Assembly (NCBI GenBank): GCA_016208115.1
Contig: JACQYR010000022.1
Span: 1 to 64,000, forward strand
Source of the DNA: Desulfarculus sp.
GTDB lineage: Bacteria; Desulfobacterota; Desulfarculia; Desulfarculales; Desulfarculaceae
Direction of reading: 5' to 3'
DNA length: 64,000 bases
The translations under genes and the position numbers were made by a program. The stretch's first letter is position 1, and every line of letters begins with the position of its first letter. Positions 33,322 through 44,714 of this stretch are shown piece after piece. The notes under the pieces were generated by a model. It was not told where the DNA came from, ran no database searches, and was given only the letters and a program-made list of their open reading frames with translations.

Positions 33322-34566
33322 ATGTTCGATTTTCTGTTGAGCAAGGAGCAACTGGCCCTGCGGGATGAGGTGCGCGAGCTGGTCAAGTGGGTGCCCCGCC
33401 AGATGATCCTGGACATGGATCAAGACAAGGTGCAGTTCCCCAAGGAGTTCCTCCAGGAGGCCGGGCGCCGGGGCCTCATGGGCTGCCGCTACCCCCGCCA
33501 GTGGGGGGGCCGGGGCCTGGACTGGGTGAGCACCTGCATGGTCATGGAGGAGGTGGGGGTGCTGGGCTACATCTTCGCCTGCGTCTTCGGGGTGGGGGCG
33601 GAGTTGGTCTGCGACGCCATCATCCTGCACGGCACGGACGCACAGAAGGAGCGCTACGTCAAGCCGCTGCTCAGGGGCGAGGTCTTCGCCGCCGAGTGCC
33701 TCACCGAGCCCCGGGGGGGCAGCGACTTCTTCGGCACCACCACCCAGGCCGTGGACATGGGCGGCCACTACCTGCTCACCGGCCAGAAGCGCTTCATCGT
33801 GGGGGCGGAGGGGGCCGACTTTTTCCTGGTCTACGCCCGCACCGACCCCCAGGCCCCGCCCCACAAGGGGCTCAGTTGCTTCATCGTGGACCGGGGGCCG
33901 GGAGTGACCACCAAGTACCTCTACGGCCTCATGGGCTGCCGGGGCGGCGGGGCCGGGCGCATCGTCTTCCAGGACGCGAAGGTGCCCAAGCAAAACCTGC
34001 TGGGCAAGCTCAACGGGGCGGTCGAGATCTTCAACACCATGATGATCCCCGAGCGCCTGGGCACCGCGGCCATGACCATCGGCGCCGCCCGGCCGGCCCT
34101 GGAGGTGGCCACCGGCTACACCAGCCGGCGCAAGGCCTTCGGCCAGGTCATCAGCCAGTTCCAGGGCGTGAGCTTCCAGGTGGCGAACGCGGCCCTCCTG
34201 CTGGACCAGGCCCGGGCCAGCGTCTACGTCACCGCCCGGGGGGTGGACGCCGGGCTGCCCCCCAACCAGACCCGGCGCCTGGTCAGCCAGACCAAGAAGT
34301 TCGTCACCGAGTCCTGCCAGCAGGCGGCCCACCATGCCATGCAGGTCATGGGCGGCATCGGCTACACCAGTGTCTATCCCGTGGAGCGCATCGTGCGCGA
34401 TCTCGGCCTGGCCTCCATCTGGACCGGCACCAACGAGGTGATGAGCATGATCGTGGCCAGCGAGTGGTACCGCGAATACGCCGCCGCCCAGGGCGCCGGC
34501 GCCGAGCGCGATTTCGAGGCCGACGCGGCCGGCGCCGATGAGCTGGAGGAGAAGATCTACGAGTAG
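33322..34566 (+). CDS. Acyl-CoA dehydrogenase
   Basis: AECLTEPRGGSDFFGT, ARPALEVATGYTSRRKAFGQ, QVMGGIGYTSVYPVERIVRD. Confidence 0.93.
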   Translation: MFDFLLSKEQLALRDEVRELVKWVPRQMILDMDQDKVQFPKEFLQEAGRRGLMGCRYPRQWGGRGLDWVSTCMVMEEVGVLGYIFACVFGVGAELVCDAIILHGTDAQKERYVKPLLRGEVFAAECLTEPRGGSDFFGTTTQAVDMGGHYLLTGQKRFIVGAEGADFFLVYARTDPQAPPHKGLSCFIVDRGPGVTTKYLYGLMGCRGGGAGRIVFQDAKVPKQNLLGKLNGAVEIFNTMMIPERLGTAAMTIGAARPALEVATGYTSRRKAFGQVISQFQGVSFQVANAALLLDQARASVYVTARGVDAGLPPNQTRRLVSQTKKFVTESCQQAAHHAMQVMGGIGYTSVYPVERIVRDLGLASIWTGTNEVMSMIVASEWYREYAAAQGAGAERDFEADAAGADELEEKIYE

Positions 34567-36179
34567 GGGCCGGACGAGGCCTGGCCGGGCAGGGGTTTGC
34601 CGCGCTTGTGCTCGTACATGCGCTGGTCGGCCTCCCTGAGCAGGTCCTCCAGGGCGCGGGGGGAGCCGGGATCGTAGACCGTGGTGCCCAGGCTCAAGGA
34701 CAGGGGGAAGGGGTGCAGCCCCTGGCGCCGCCAGGCCTGGAGGTTGTGCTCCAGGCGCTGGCTGATGGGTTCGGTGGTCTCCTCCTCGCCCTCCAGGGCC
34801 AGGGCCGCGAACTCGTCGCCGCCCATGCGGGCCACGATGTCCGAGCCGCGGAAGGTGCTTTTCAGCACCTGGCTGGCGGCCACCAGGGCGCGGTCGCCCT
34901 CGGTGTGGCCTAGGCGGTCGTTTATAAGCTTGAGGTCGTCCACGTCAATAAAGAACAGGTGCAGGCGCCGGCCCATGCGCTGGGCGGTCTTGACCTGCTG
35001 GCGGGCCAGGGTGAGGAAGCCTCGGCGGTTGTAGAGACCGGTGAGCTCGTCCACCAGGGACAGGGCCCGCAACTCCTCGCGCAACTGGGCCAGCTCGCTG
35101 ATGTCGCGCAGGGAGGCCAAGAGCGCCGGCTGCCCCTGCCACTTGGTGCGCACCACCCGCATCTCCACCACCACCTTCTGGCCGTCGGCGGCCCTCAGGC
35201 ACATCTCGTGGCGCTGGCCGGTAGCCAGGGGAAAGGCGAAGGGCCGGCCCACCAGGTCCCAGGCCCGCGTGGCCATGATGCGCTCGGCCGCCGGGTTGAC
35301 GAAGAGCACCAAGCCGTCGGCCCCGGCCACGATCAGGCCATCGGCGTTGTCCACGATGAGCTGGCGCAGGTTGGACTCCACCACCTGCAGGGCCTCTTCC
35401 ATGCGCTTGCGCTCGGTGATGTCGCGGCCCACGGCCTGGACCTCCACCAGGTGGCCATCCTGGTCAAAGATGCCCCAGTCGGTCCAGCGCTGCCAGCGCC
35501 GCTCGCCGTCGGGGGTGGTGAAGGTCTGCTCGACGCGGGCGACGGGGTGTTGGGGAGTAAGCTGCGCCAGCAGTTGGCGGGTGACCTGGGCGTCGGCCGG
35601 GGGCAGGTGCTCGAAGATGTTGACCCCCACCATGCGCGCCGCCGGATGGCCGAAATAGCTGGCCAGGGCTTGGTTGGCGAAGGTCAGGGTGCCGCCGGGG
35701 GCGAAACGGCAGATCAGCTCGGTCTGGTGCTCCACGATGGACTGGTAGCGGGCGGCCTGCCCGCGCTCCCTCTCCAGGGCCTGGAGGCGGGCCGGGGCCA
35801 GGGCCAGGGCCAGGGCCAGGCGGGCGGGGTCCAGGCCTTGGCCAGGCAGGCAATCCTGGGCGCCCAGGGCCAGGGCCTGGCCGGCCTCCTCGGGTTGCCA
35901 AGGCTCCAGGATGAGCACCAGGGGCAGGCCCGGCGCCTGGCGGCGCACCTGTTCCACCAGGCTCGCCGCCCCCGGGCCGTCACCGGCCCACAGGGCCAAA
36001 TCGGCGCGCCCCTGGCCGGCCAGGGCCAGAAAATCCTGGCGGCCCTGGGCCAAGTGGGCCTCAAAGGCCTTACCCCCGGTCCGAGACAACAGCTCGACCA
36101 GGCCAGCCGTCCGCTCCTGCCGGTCGGCGGCGATCAACACCTTGCGTGGGACCAAGTTCACCGCGCCCCGCTCGTACAC
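34557..36179 (-). CDS. PAS-domain diguanylate cyclase
   Basis: Two PAS-like domains and DELTGLYNRRGFL...IVARMGGDEFAAL. Confidence 0.93.
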   Translation of the reverse strand: MYERGAVNLVPRKVLIAADRQERTAGLVELLSRTGGKAFEAHLAQGRQDFLALAGQGRADLALWAGDGPGAASLVEQVRRQAPGLPLVLILEPWQPEEAGQALALGAQDCLPGQGLDPARLALALALAPARLQALERERGQAARYQSIVEHQTELICRFAPGGTLTFANQALASYFGHPAARMVGVNIFEHLPPADAQVTRQLLAQLTPQHPVARVEQTFTTPDGERRWQRWTDWGIFDQDGHLVEVQAVGRDITERKRMEEALQVVESNLRQLIVDNADGLIVAGADGLVLFVNPAAERIMATRAWDLVGRPFAFPLATGQRHEMCLRAADGQKVVVEMRVVRTKWQGQPALLASLRDISELAQLREELRALSLVDELTGLYNRRGFLTLARQQVKTAQRMGRRLHLFFIDVDDLKLINDRLGHTEGDRALVAASQVLKSTFRGSDIVARMGGDEFAALALEGEEETTEPISQRLEHNLQAWRRQGLHPFPLSLSLGTTVYDPGSPRALEDLLREADQRMYEHKRGKPLPGQASSGPYS

Positions 36180-36446
36180 GCCGGCCCGGCGCCGGAAACC
36201 AAATCCGCGCCTGGCCGGGAAAACAGCGCTACCATGGCTAACATGTCGAACCTGATTGTACTTTGCGCTTGGGACCGTGGCCTTGCAAGCCCAAAATGAC
36301 GAAGCCTCTTAGGTAGATGGCTTGTTGGCCCTGGCCGCCCCCGGCCGCAAGCACTGCTATCGCCGGGGGCTTGTGGCCGGCCGCCCCTTGGCGTAATCTT
36401 CATCGGCAGGCCAGCCAAGAAACTTAAATGCCCAGACAGCGCGGAG

Positions 36447-37166
36447 GTGACGATGAAGGTCCTGGCCTTGAACGGCAGCGCCCGCGGGGGCAAGGGCGTC
36501 ACGGCGCGCCTGCTGGCCGCTCTTACCAGCGGCCTGACTGGGGGCGGTGCCCAGGTGCGGGTGATGGAGGTGGCCCGCCTCAAGGTGGCTCCCTGCCTGG
36601 CCTGCCTGAAGTGCATGCTCAAGACCCCAGGGGTCTGCGCCCAGCACGACGACATGGAGCAGGTCTACCCGGCGCTCCAGGCCGCCGATCTCTTGGTGCT
36701 GGCCACGCCGGTCTACACCGACAACATGAGCGCCCAGATCAAGGCGGTGATTGACCGCTGCATCTGCACCATGCAGCCCTTCCTGACCCAAGGGCCGGAC
36801 GACCGGGTGCGACACCCCGCCCAGTGGTCCATGCCCGGCCAGATGCTACTTCTAAGCACCTGCAGCTTCCCGGAGCCGGCCACCTTCGCGCCGCTGGTCG
36901 CCACCTTCCGCGCCCAGGCGGCCAACTTCTTCAGCCAGCCCCTGGCCGAGCTGTGCATCCCCGGCTCCATCGCCCTGCAGATGGAGCCCCAGCGCCTGGA
37001 GCCCCACCTGGAGCTCTTGGCCCAGGCCGGTCTGGCCCTGGCCCAGTCAGGGCAAATACCGCCGGCCCTCTTGGAGCAAATCAACCGCCCGCCGTTGAGC
37101 CCGGAGCAATACTTGGAGATCGGCCGGCGCTACGAAGAGGTCTGCCGCCAGCGGCTGGGCGGCTAG
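36447..37166 (+). CDS. Flavodoxin / NADPH-dependent FMN reductase family protein
   Basis: LALNGSARGGKGVTARLL, CLACLKCMLKTPGVCAQHDDM, ATPVYTDNMSAQIKAVIDR. Confidence 0.88.
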   Translation: MTMKVLALNGSARGGKGVTARLLAALTSGLTGGGAQVRVMEVARLKVAPCLACLKCMLKTPGVCAQHDDMEQVYPALQAADLLVLATPVYTDNMSAQIKAVIDRCICTMQPFLTQGPDDRVRHPAQWSMPGQMLLLSTCSFPEPATFAPLVATFRAQAANFFSQPLAELCIPGSIALQMEPQRLEPHLELLAQAGLALAQSGQIPPALLEQINRPPLSPEQYLEIGRRYEEVCRQRLGG

Positions 37167-37278
37167 GGGCCTGGGGCCTTCGTCATCTTCCAACGACAAC
37201 GGCCCGCAAATTTAGTGCTTGCCATCCTGGCCGCTTGGGGCACAATCCTGTTACTCGCGTAGCGCCCCGGAGGCAGGC

Positions 37279-38538
37279 ATGGCCCAGACCCAGAGCCAAA
37301 AGATATTGGCCGCCCACTGCGGCCAGGCCCAGGCGCGCCCCGGCGAGATCGTGGAGGCCCAGGTGGACTTGGTCATGGCCAACGACGTCTCGGCGCCCCT
37401 GGTGATAAGGGCCTTTCACCAGGCCGGCGGCCTGCAGGTCTTCAACCCTCAACGGGTGGTGATGGTGGCCGACCACTTCACCCCCAACAAGGACCTGGCC
37501 GCCGCCCAGACCGCCCGCCAGATGGCCGAGTTCGCCAGCCAGCACGGCCTGGGCCAGCGCTTCGAGGGCGCGCAGGCCGGCGTGGCCCACAGCCTGATCT
37601 GCGAACAGGGCCTGGCCTTGCCCGGCGAGCTGATTATAGGCGCCGACAGCCGGGCCTGCACCTACGGCGCCCTGGGGGCTTTGGCCGTGGGCGTGGGCAG
37701 CAGCGACGCGGCCGCGGCGCTCATCACCGGCCGGGCCTGGTTCAAGGTGCCTCAGTCCATCCGGGTGGTCCTCACGGGCCACCTGCCGCCCTGGGTGGGG
37801 GCCAAGGACCTGGGCCTGGAGATGCTTCGCCGCCTGGGACCCGAGGGCGCCCACTACCAATCCCTGGAGTTCCACGGCCCCCTGCTGGCCGGGCTGGACC
37901 TGGAGGCCCGCCAGGCCATCGCCAGCCTGAGCGTGGACACCGGGGCCAAGGCCGGCCTTTTCCCCGCCGACCAGGTCTGCGCCGACTACCTGGAGGGGCG
38001 GGCGCGGCGGCCCTGGCAGGCGGTCTCGCCCGACGACCAGGCCGAATACAGCCAGGTACTGGAGATAGACGCCAGCCGGCTGTCGCCCCTGGTGGCCCGG
38101 CCCCACAGCCCCCACGACGTGGCCCCGGCCAGCCAGGCCGGCCGCGAGCCCGTGGACCAGGTCTTCATCGGCTCCTGCACCGGTGGGCTCTTGAGCGACC
38201 TGCGGGTGGCCGCCGGCCTGCTGGCCGGCCGCCGGGTGCACCCCCGGGTGCGTATGATGGTCATCCCGGCCACTCCACGCATCCTGCTGGCCGCCCTGCG
38301 CGAGGGCCTGGCCGAGACCCTGCTGGAGGCCGGGGCCATCCTGGGACCGCCCTCCTGCGGCCCCTGCGCCGGCGGGCATTTGGGGGTCTTGGCCGCTGGC
38401 GAGGTGGCCGTCTCCACCAGCAACCGCAACTTCGTGGGGCGCATGGGCCATCCCAAGAGCCGCGTCTACCTGGCCGGTCCGGCGGTGGCCGCCGCCTCGG
38501 CCCTGGCCGGGCGCCTGGCCAGCCCCGAGGAGATATAG
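37279..38538 (+). CDS. Aconitase / 3-isopropylmalate dehydratase large subunit family
   Basis: QGLALPGELIIGADSRACTYGALGAL, FIGSCTGGLLSDLR, GPPSCGPCAGGHLGVL, STSNRNFVGRMG. Confidence 0.9.
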   Translation: MAQTQSQKILAAHCGQAQARPGEIVEAQVDLVMANDVSAPLVIRAFHQAGGLQVFNPQRVVMVADHFTPNKDLAAAQTARQMAEFASQHGLGQRFEGAQAGVAHSLICEQGLALPGELIIGADSRACTYGALGALAVGVGSSDAAAALITGRAWFKVPQSIRVVLTGHLPPWVGAKDLGLEMLRRLGPEGAHYQSLEFHGPLLAGLDLEARQAIASLSVDTGAKAGLFPADQVCADYLEGRARRPWQAVSPDDQAEYSQVLEIDASRLSPLVARPHSPHDVAPASQAGREPVDQVFIGSCTGGLLSDLRVAAGLLAGRRVHPRVRMMVIPATPRILLAALREGLAETLLEAGAILGPPSCGPCAGGHLGVLAAGEVAVSTSNRNFVGRMGHPKSRVYLAGPAVAAASALAGRLASPEEI

Positions 38539-38540
38539 CC

Positions 38541-39044
38541 ATGCTCACCGGCCGGGCCTGGACTTTCGGCGACCACGTGGACTCCGACGCCATCATCGCC
38601 GCCCGCTACCTGGTGCACAACGACTCCCACTTATGGGCCAAGCACGTGCTGGAAGATTTGCGTCCCGAGTTCGCCGGTCAGGTGGGGTTCGGCGATTTTA
38701 TCGTGGCCGGCCGCAATTTCGGCTGCGGCTCGGCCCGCGAGCAGGCGCCCTTGGCGCTGAAGGCCGCCGGAGTGGGCGCGGTCATCGCCCACAGCTTCGC
38801 CCGCCTGTTCTTTCGCAACGCCTTCAACATGGGCCTACTCATCTTTGAGTGCCCCCAGGCCGCCTTGGCCGTGCATGACCGCGACCGCCTGGACCTGGAC
38901 CCTTACAGCGGGCTGATCCGCGACCTTGACCAGGACAAGAGCTTCCAGGCCCAGCCCGTGGACCCCTACCTGGCCCGGCTGGTGAGCCAGGGGGGCCTGT
39001 TGCGCAAGGTGGCCAGGGAACTGCAAGACAGCTACAAGGGCTGA
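38541..39044 (+). CDS. 3-isopropylmalate dehydratase small subunit family
   Basis: GDHVDSDAIIAARYL, VAGRNFGCGSAREQAPLALK, SFARLFFRNAFNMGL. Confidence 0.92.
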   Translation: MLTGRAWTFGDHVDSDAIIAARYLVHNDSHLWAKHVLEDLRPEFAGQVGFGDFIVAGRNFGCGSAREQAPLALKAAGVGAVIAHSFARLFFRNAFNMGLLIFECPQAALAVHDRDRLDLDPYSGLIRDLDQDKSFQAQPVDPYLARLVSQGGLLRKVARELQDSYKG

Positions 39045-39222
39045 GCCGGGCTGGGCCGGCCTCAACCCCGGCCTGGGCAAACCGCACAAAGGATTTGCAA
39101 TTAGGGCGCGGCCCGGCTAAATAAGACCGTTATGACAGGGTGGATGCCCCCCGGCGGCGGCCATCGGGGCCGTGGGCCGGGCCGTTGCCATGCAACCCCA
39201 AGCCTAGAGAAAGTCCCAAGCC

Positions 39223-40242
<1,020 letters not shown>

Positions 40243-40271
40243 GCCCAAGGCCCCCAGGGAGTCCAGGGTAC

Positions 40272-40847
40272 GTGCTCAAGATCACCGGCGGGGCCTTGCG
40301 GGGACGCAACCTCCAGGTCCCGCCGGGGCAGGACACCCGCCCCAGCGGGTCCAAGGTGCGCCAGGCCCTGTTCAACATCCTGGGAGCGCGCATCGCCGGC
40401 GCCCGCCTGGCCGACCTCTATTGCGGGCCGGGCACCCTGGGTATCGAGGGCCTGAGCCGGGGGGCGGCCTGGTGCCTGTTCGTGGAGGAGCGGCGGGCGG
40501 TGGCGCGGGTGCTTGAGGCCAACCTGGCGGCCCTGGGCCTGGAGGGGCGGGCCAAGGTGCTCCTGGCCGACGCCGCCGGCCCGGCCCTGGCCGGCCAGGG
40601 GCCGCTGGAGATCATCCTGGCCGACCCGCCCTACCAGCGGGGACAGGTGGCCCGCCTGCTGGCCCTGTGCGCCAGGCCGGGCCTGTTGGCCCCCGGCGGG
40701 CTCCTGGTCATCGAGCACGCCCCCCAGGAGCCGCCCCCGGAGCAGGCCGGCCTGGAGTTGGTGGACCAACGCCGCTACGGCCAGACCATGCTGAGCTTTT
40801 GGGCGCCGACCCCAGCGCAACCCATCCCAGAAAGGGCCTCATCATGA
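40272..40847 (+). CDS. rsmD: 16S rRNA (guanine966-N2)-methyltransferase RsmD family
   Basis: ITGGALRGRNLQVP, RPSGSKVRQALFNIL, LYCGPGTLGIEGLSRGA, LADPPY; GTG start, overlaps coaD start. Confidence 0.88.
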   Translation: MLKITGGALRGRNLQVPPGQDTRPSGSKVRQALFNILGARIAGARLADLYCGPGTLGIEGLSRGAAWCLFVEERRAVARVLEANLAALGLEGRAKVLLADAAGPALAGQGPLEIILADPPYQRGQVARLLALCARPGLLAPGGLLVIEHAPQEPPPEQAGLELVDQRRYGQTMLSFWAPTPAQPIPERASS

Positions 40848-41377
40848 AAAGCGCGGTCTATCCCGGCTCCTTCGACCCCATCACCAACGGCCACATCTCC
40901 ATCATCCGCCGGGGCCTGGAGATCTTCGACGAGGTCATCGTGGCCGTGGCCCGCAATTCCGAGAAAAAAAGTCTGTTCACCATCCCCGAGCGCCTGGACA
41001 TGATCAGCGAGGCCCTTTCCGACACCAAGGGCGTGCGCGTGGACACCTTCCAGGGCCTGTTGGTGGATTACGTCATCGAGCAGAAGACCAACGCCATCCT
41101 GCGCGGCCTGCGCGCCCTGTCCGACTTTGACTACGAGTTCCAACTGGCCCTGATGAACCGCAAGCTCAGCCGCAAGGTGCAGACCATCTTTTTGATGACC
41201 GACTACAAGTGGCTCTACGTCTCCTCCACCATCGTCAAGGAGGCCGCCAGCCTGGGCGGCGACATCAACGGCCTAGTGCCGCCCATCGCCCGCGAGCGCC
41301 TGGCCGAGAAGTTCCCCCTGCTCAAGGCCCGCCTCACCGCCGGCAAGAACGGCGGAGCGCACACCGCCGGGCGTTAA
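40844..41377 (+). CDS. coaD: Phosphopantetheine adenylyltransferase
   Basis: AVYPGSFDPITNGHISIIRRG, ISSTIVKE-type motif (VSSTIVKEAASLGGD). Confidence 0.95.
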   Translation: MKSAVYPGSFDPITNGHISIIRRGLEIFDEVIVAVARNSEKKSLFTIPERLDMISEALSDTKGVRVDTFQGLLVDYVIEQKTNAILRGLRALSDFDYEFQLALMNRKLSRKVQTIFLMTDYKWLYVSSTIVKEAASLGGDINGLVPPIARERLAEKFPLLKARLTAGKNGGAHTAGR

Positions 41378-41533
41378 CCGGCCCGGTGCCCCGGGCAGGG
41401 CATATACGGGGCCGCGAGCCGCGGCGGGCATTAACAGGTCGGTTAAGAACCTGTCCGCAAATAGAAATGTCCGGGCCTTCCCCCACGACTCGGTATCCTA
41501 TTCCAGGCGGCCAGGTTCTTTCCGCGTAAATAC

Positions 41534-41558
41534 ACGGGCGGGGATAAACCCCGCCCGT
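41534..41558. terminator. Bidirectional GC hairpin ACGGGCGGGG-ATAAA-CCCCGCCCGT between coaD and dnaA
   Basis: Perfect 10-bp stem; same loop family as 18597 and 48760. Confidence 0.7.
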
Positions 41559-41647
41559 CTTCATTTTCAGTACAAACTAAAGCACAAAGTTTAACATGTT
41601 CGGCGAAAGAGCCCATCCCGGCCCGTCAATGGGGGCCAGGCGCGGGA

Positions 41648-42973
41648 TTAGCCGCCCGCCAGGCCCAGGCGCTGCTCCAGATAGGCCAGTTCCTGGGACA
41701 GCTTGGGGTCGCTGCCCAGGCCGCGCTCCACCTGGTCCACGTTGTACATCACCGTGGAGTGGTCGCGGTTGAAGGCGCGCCCCAGGGCCGCGTAGGAGGC
41801 CTCGGTGTGGCGCCGGCAGAGGTACAGGGCCAGGTTGCGGGGCCGGGTCACGGTCTTCTTGCGGCTCCTGCCGGTCAAGAGGCCCCGCTCCAGGCCGTAG
41901 ACCTGGGCCACCAGGCTTAATATCTGCTCCGGCGTGACCCGGCTGAGCTGCAGGTGCATGTGCCCCAGCACCTCGGCGGCCAGGCGCAGGTCCAGGGGCC
42001 GGCCGGTGAGGCTGCCCTTGGCCAGTAGCCCCACCAGGGCCGATTGCAGGCGGCGCACGTCGCCCACCACGTCCTGGGCCAGGTACTCCAGCACGTCCGG
42101 GTTCACGCTCACGCCCTCCTCGCGGCTCAGGTGCTCCAGGATGCGCACCCGGGTGAGGTGGTCGGGCGGCTCGATGGCCGCCGTGAGGCCAGAGCTGAGG
42201 CGGCTGGCCAGGTGACGCTTGAGCCCCTTGATCTGCCCGGCGGGCGTGGCCCCGGTGAAGACCAGGCGCTTGCCGGCGTCCAAGAGGGCGTCCAGGGTGT
42301 AGCCCAACTCGTCCTGGGTCTTGTCCTTGCCGGCCAAAAACTGCACTTCCTCGAGCAGCAGCACGTCACAGCCGCGCCGGTAGCGGTCCTTGAAGGCCTC
42401 GATGCGCTTGTTGCGCAGGGCGGCGATCATCTGGTTGGCGAAGTCCTCGGCGGTTAGGTAGGCCACCCTGGCGCCGGGGTCGCAGGTGAGCACTTGGTGC
42501 CCCACGGCCTGGGTGAGGTGGCTCTTGCCCAGGCCGGTTCCCGAAACCAAGAACAGGGTGTTGGAGAACAGCTTCTGCCCCTGGGCCATGGCCTTGGCCG
42601 CGGCCCAGGCGAACTCGTTGCCCGTGCCGGCCACGAATTTATCGAAGATAAAGCGCTGGTTGAGCCGGGGCCGCCCTTGGGCCACCTGGGGCAGCTCCAA
42701 TTGCTGGGGCGCGGCCTTGGCGGCCGGCTGGGGGGCGGGCAAGACTTCCAGGGCGATCTGCAGGGGCTGACCCAGTTGGGCCAGAATCTCGCGCATGCGC
42801 GGTAGGTGGTTGTCGCGTATCCAGGTGCGGTGAAAGGCGTTGGGGCAGCCCAGGGTCAGGCGCGCGGCGTCCTGGCGCATTAGGCGCAAGGGGGCGATCC
42901 AGACCTGAAACTCCTCGTTGTCCAGGCCGGCGCGCAAGCCGTCATAAAGGGCATTCCAAAGGACCAAGGACAA
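41648..42973 (-). CDS. dnaA: DnaA-family replication initiator (divergent)
   Basis: FIFDKFVAGTGNEFAWAAAKAMA, SGTGLGKSHL, DVLLLEEVQFL, C-terminal RDHSTVMYNV helix-turn-helix. Confidence 0.9.
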   Translation of the reverse strand: MSLVLWNALYDGLRAGLDNEEFQVWIAPLRLMRQDAARLTLGCPNAFHRTWIRDNHLPRMREILAQLGQPLQIALEVLPAPQPAAKAAPQQLELPQVAQGRPRLNQRFIFDKFVAGTGNEFAWAAAKAMAQGQKLFSNTLFLVSGTGLGKSHLTQAVGHQVLTCDPGARVAYLTAEDFANQMIAALRNKRIEAFKDRYRRGCDVLLLEEVQFLAGKDKTQDELGYTLDALLDAGKRLVFTGATPAGQIKGLKRHLASRLSSGLTAAIEPPDHLTRVRILEHLSREEGVSVNPDVLEYLAQDVVGDVRRLQSALVGLLAKGSLTGRPLDLRLAAEVLGHMHLQLSRVTPEQILSLVAQVYGLERGLLTGRSRKKTVTRPRNLALYLCRRHTEASYAALGRAFNRDHSTVMYNVDQVERGLGSDPKLSQELAYLEQRLGLAGG

Positions 42974-43155
42974 AGCATCCTCCGTAGACCAAAAATATGG
43001 TCAGAATACGGGAGTATATTCGTATGTGGACAGGCTTCGCGGGCGTTGCAGATGATGGCCCATTATTTACCGCCTGCCCTGCCGGCCGGTCAACGCCTGC
43101 CTGGCAGGGTGGGCCTTGGGGCCGCCAGTTACTTGTACACAGGGTAATATCCTTG

Positions 43156-43172
43156 AATAATTAAAAATTATT
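43156..43172. other. AT-rich inverted repeat AATAATT-AAA-AATTATT in the dnaA upstream region
   Basis: Perfect 7-bp arms in an AT-rich stretch of a GC-rich window. Confidence 0.5.
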
Positions 43173-43252
43173 GTGCCAAGCCCGCAAGGGGCGGGATTTA
43201 GGTTTTTTTTGCCCCGCCGGGGTAAGCCCGCAAGCCCTTTGGGCTTCCAGGA

Positions 43253-43272
43253 TTAGTCACAATTGTGACTAA
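43253..43272. promoter_or_regulatory. Perfect 20-bp palindrome TTAGTCACAATTGTGACTAA
   Basis: Sequence equals its own reverse complement; lies between dnaA and ald. Confidence 0.65.
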
Positions 43273-43619
43273 AATTGACACACAGCCAATCTTCAAATTT
43301 CTTCAAAAAATTCAAAAAATCGCCGATTTTCATTTTTATTAGGCTAAGAAACCCGCCGGGGGCCTAACCAGCGGTAAAGATGGCGAAAGGGTTGTCCCCC
43401 CGTCGGGGGAGGCACTTCGTGAAAAAATTTCCCTGTCAAAACCGCCCGGCCGGCGGGCCTGGGACCCACCGGCCGGACCGGGTTGTGGGCGGCGGGCCGG
43501 CGCGGCGCCAACCGCGTCCCGCCATGACGGAGGCCGTGTCCCCATCCGCGGGGGAAGGGACCGGCCAGGCGAATCTTACGTCCTCACCCCTCCGGCCGCA
43601 AGCCCGGCCCGTGGCGCCG

Positions 43620-44714
43620 CTACCAGAGGGGCTGGCAGACCGCGCCCAGAGACTGGGCCACCTCGGGATGGGTGAAGGCCCCGGCGTGGGTGTTGAAGCC
43701 CTTGGCCAGGGCGGGGTCGCGCCGGGCGGCTTCCAGGGGGCCGCCGGCCAGGGCCAGCACGTAGGGCAAGGTGACGTTGGTCAGGGCGAAGGTGCTGGTG
43801 CGCGACACCGCCCCGGGCATGTTGGTCACCCCGTAGTGGATCACCCCGTGCAGGGTGTAGATGGGGTCCTCGTGGGTGGTGGGGCGGATGGTGGCCACGC
43901 AGCCGCCCTGGTCCACGGAGACGTCCACGATCACCGAGCCGGGGTTCATGGCCATGACCATCTCCTCGCTCACCAGGCGGGGGGCGCGCGCCCCGGCGAT
44001 CAGCACCGCTCCGATCAAGAGGTCGGCGGCGGCCACGCTGCGGGCCACGGTGTCGGGCAGGGAGATGAGGGTGGTGATGCGCGAGCCGAAGATGTCGTCC
44101 AGATAGGTCAGGCGCCTTAAGTTGCGGTCCAGCACCGTCACCTCGGCACCGATGCCCACGGCGATCTTCAAGGCCGCGGTGCCCACCACCCCGGCCCCCA
44201 GGATGGTCACCCGGCCCCGGCGCACCCCGGGCACCCCGCCCAACAAGAGCCCCCGGCCGCCGGCCTGGCGCTCCAAGTAATGGGCCCCGGCCTGCACCGC
44301 CATGCGGCCGGCCACCTCGCTCATGGGGGTGAGCAGGGGCAGGCTAAAGTCCTCCAGTTGGATGGTCTCGTAGGCCACGGCGGTCACCTGGCGGCTTATA
44401 AGCTCCTGGGCCAACTCGGGCACCGCCGCCAGGTGCAGGTAGGTAAAGAGGGTCAACCCGGGGCGCAGGTACTGGTACTCCTGGGCGATGGGCTCCTTGA
44501 CCTTGACCACCAGGTCGGCGGCCCAGGCCTCCTCGCGGGATACCATCACCGCCCCGGCCTCCAGAAAATCCTGGTCACTCAGGCCCGCCTCCAGGCCGGC
44601 GCCGCTCTGCACCACCACCTGGTGGCCGGCGCCGGTCAGGGCCCGCACCCCCGCCGGCACCAGGGCCACTCGAAACTCGTCAACCTTGACCTCCTTCGGT
44701 ACGCCGATGAGCAT
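43620..44714 (-). CDS. ald: Alanine dehydrogenase
   Basis: [79 protein letters not shown]. Confidence 0.95.
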   Translation of the reverse strand: MLIGVPKEVKVDEFRVALVPAGVRALTGAGHQVVVQSGAGLEAGLSDQDFLEAGAVMVSREEAWAADLVVKVKEPIAQEYQYLRPGLTLFTYLHLAAVPELAQELISRQVTAVAYETIQLEDFSLPLLTPMSEVAGRMAVQAGAHYLERQAGGRGLLLGGVPGVRRGRVTILGAGVVGTAALKIAVGIGAEVTVLDRNLRRLTYLDDIFGSRITTLISLPDTVARSVAAADLLIGAVLIAGARAPRLVSEEMVMAMNPGSVIVDVSVDQGGCVATIRPTTHEDPIYTLHGVIHYGVTNMPGAVSRTSTFALTNVTLPYVLALAGGPLEAARRDPALAKGFNTHAGAFTHPEVAQSLGAVCQPLW

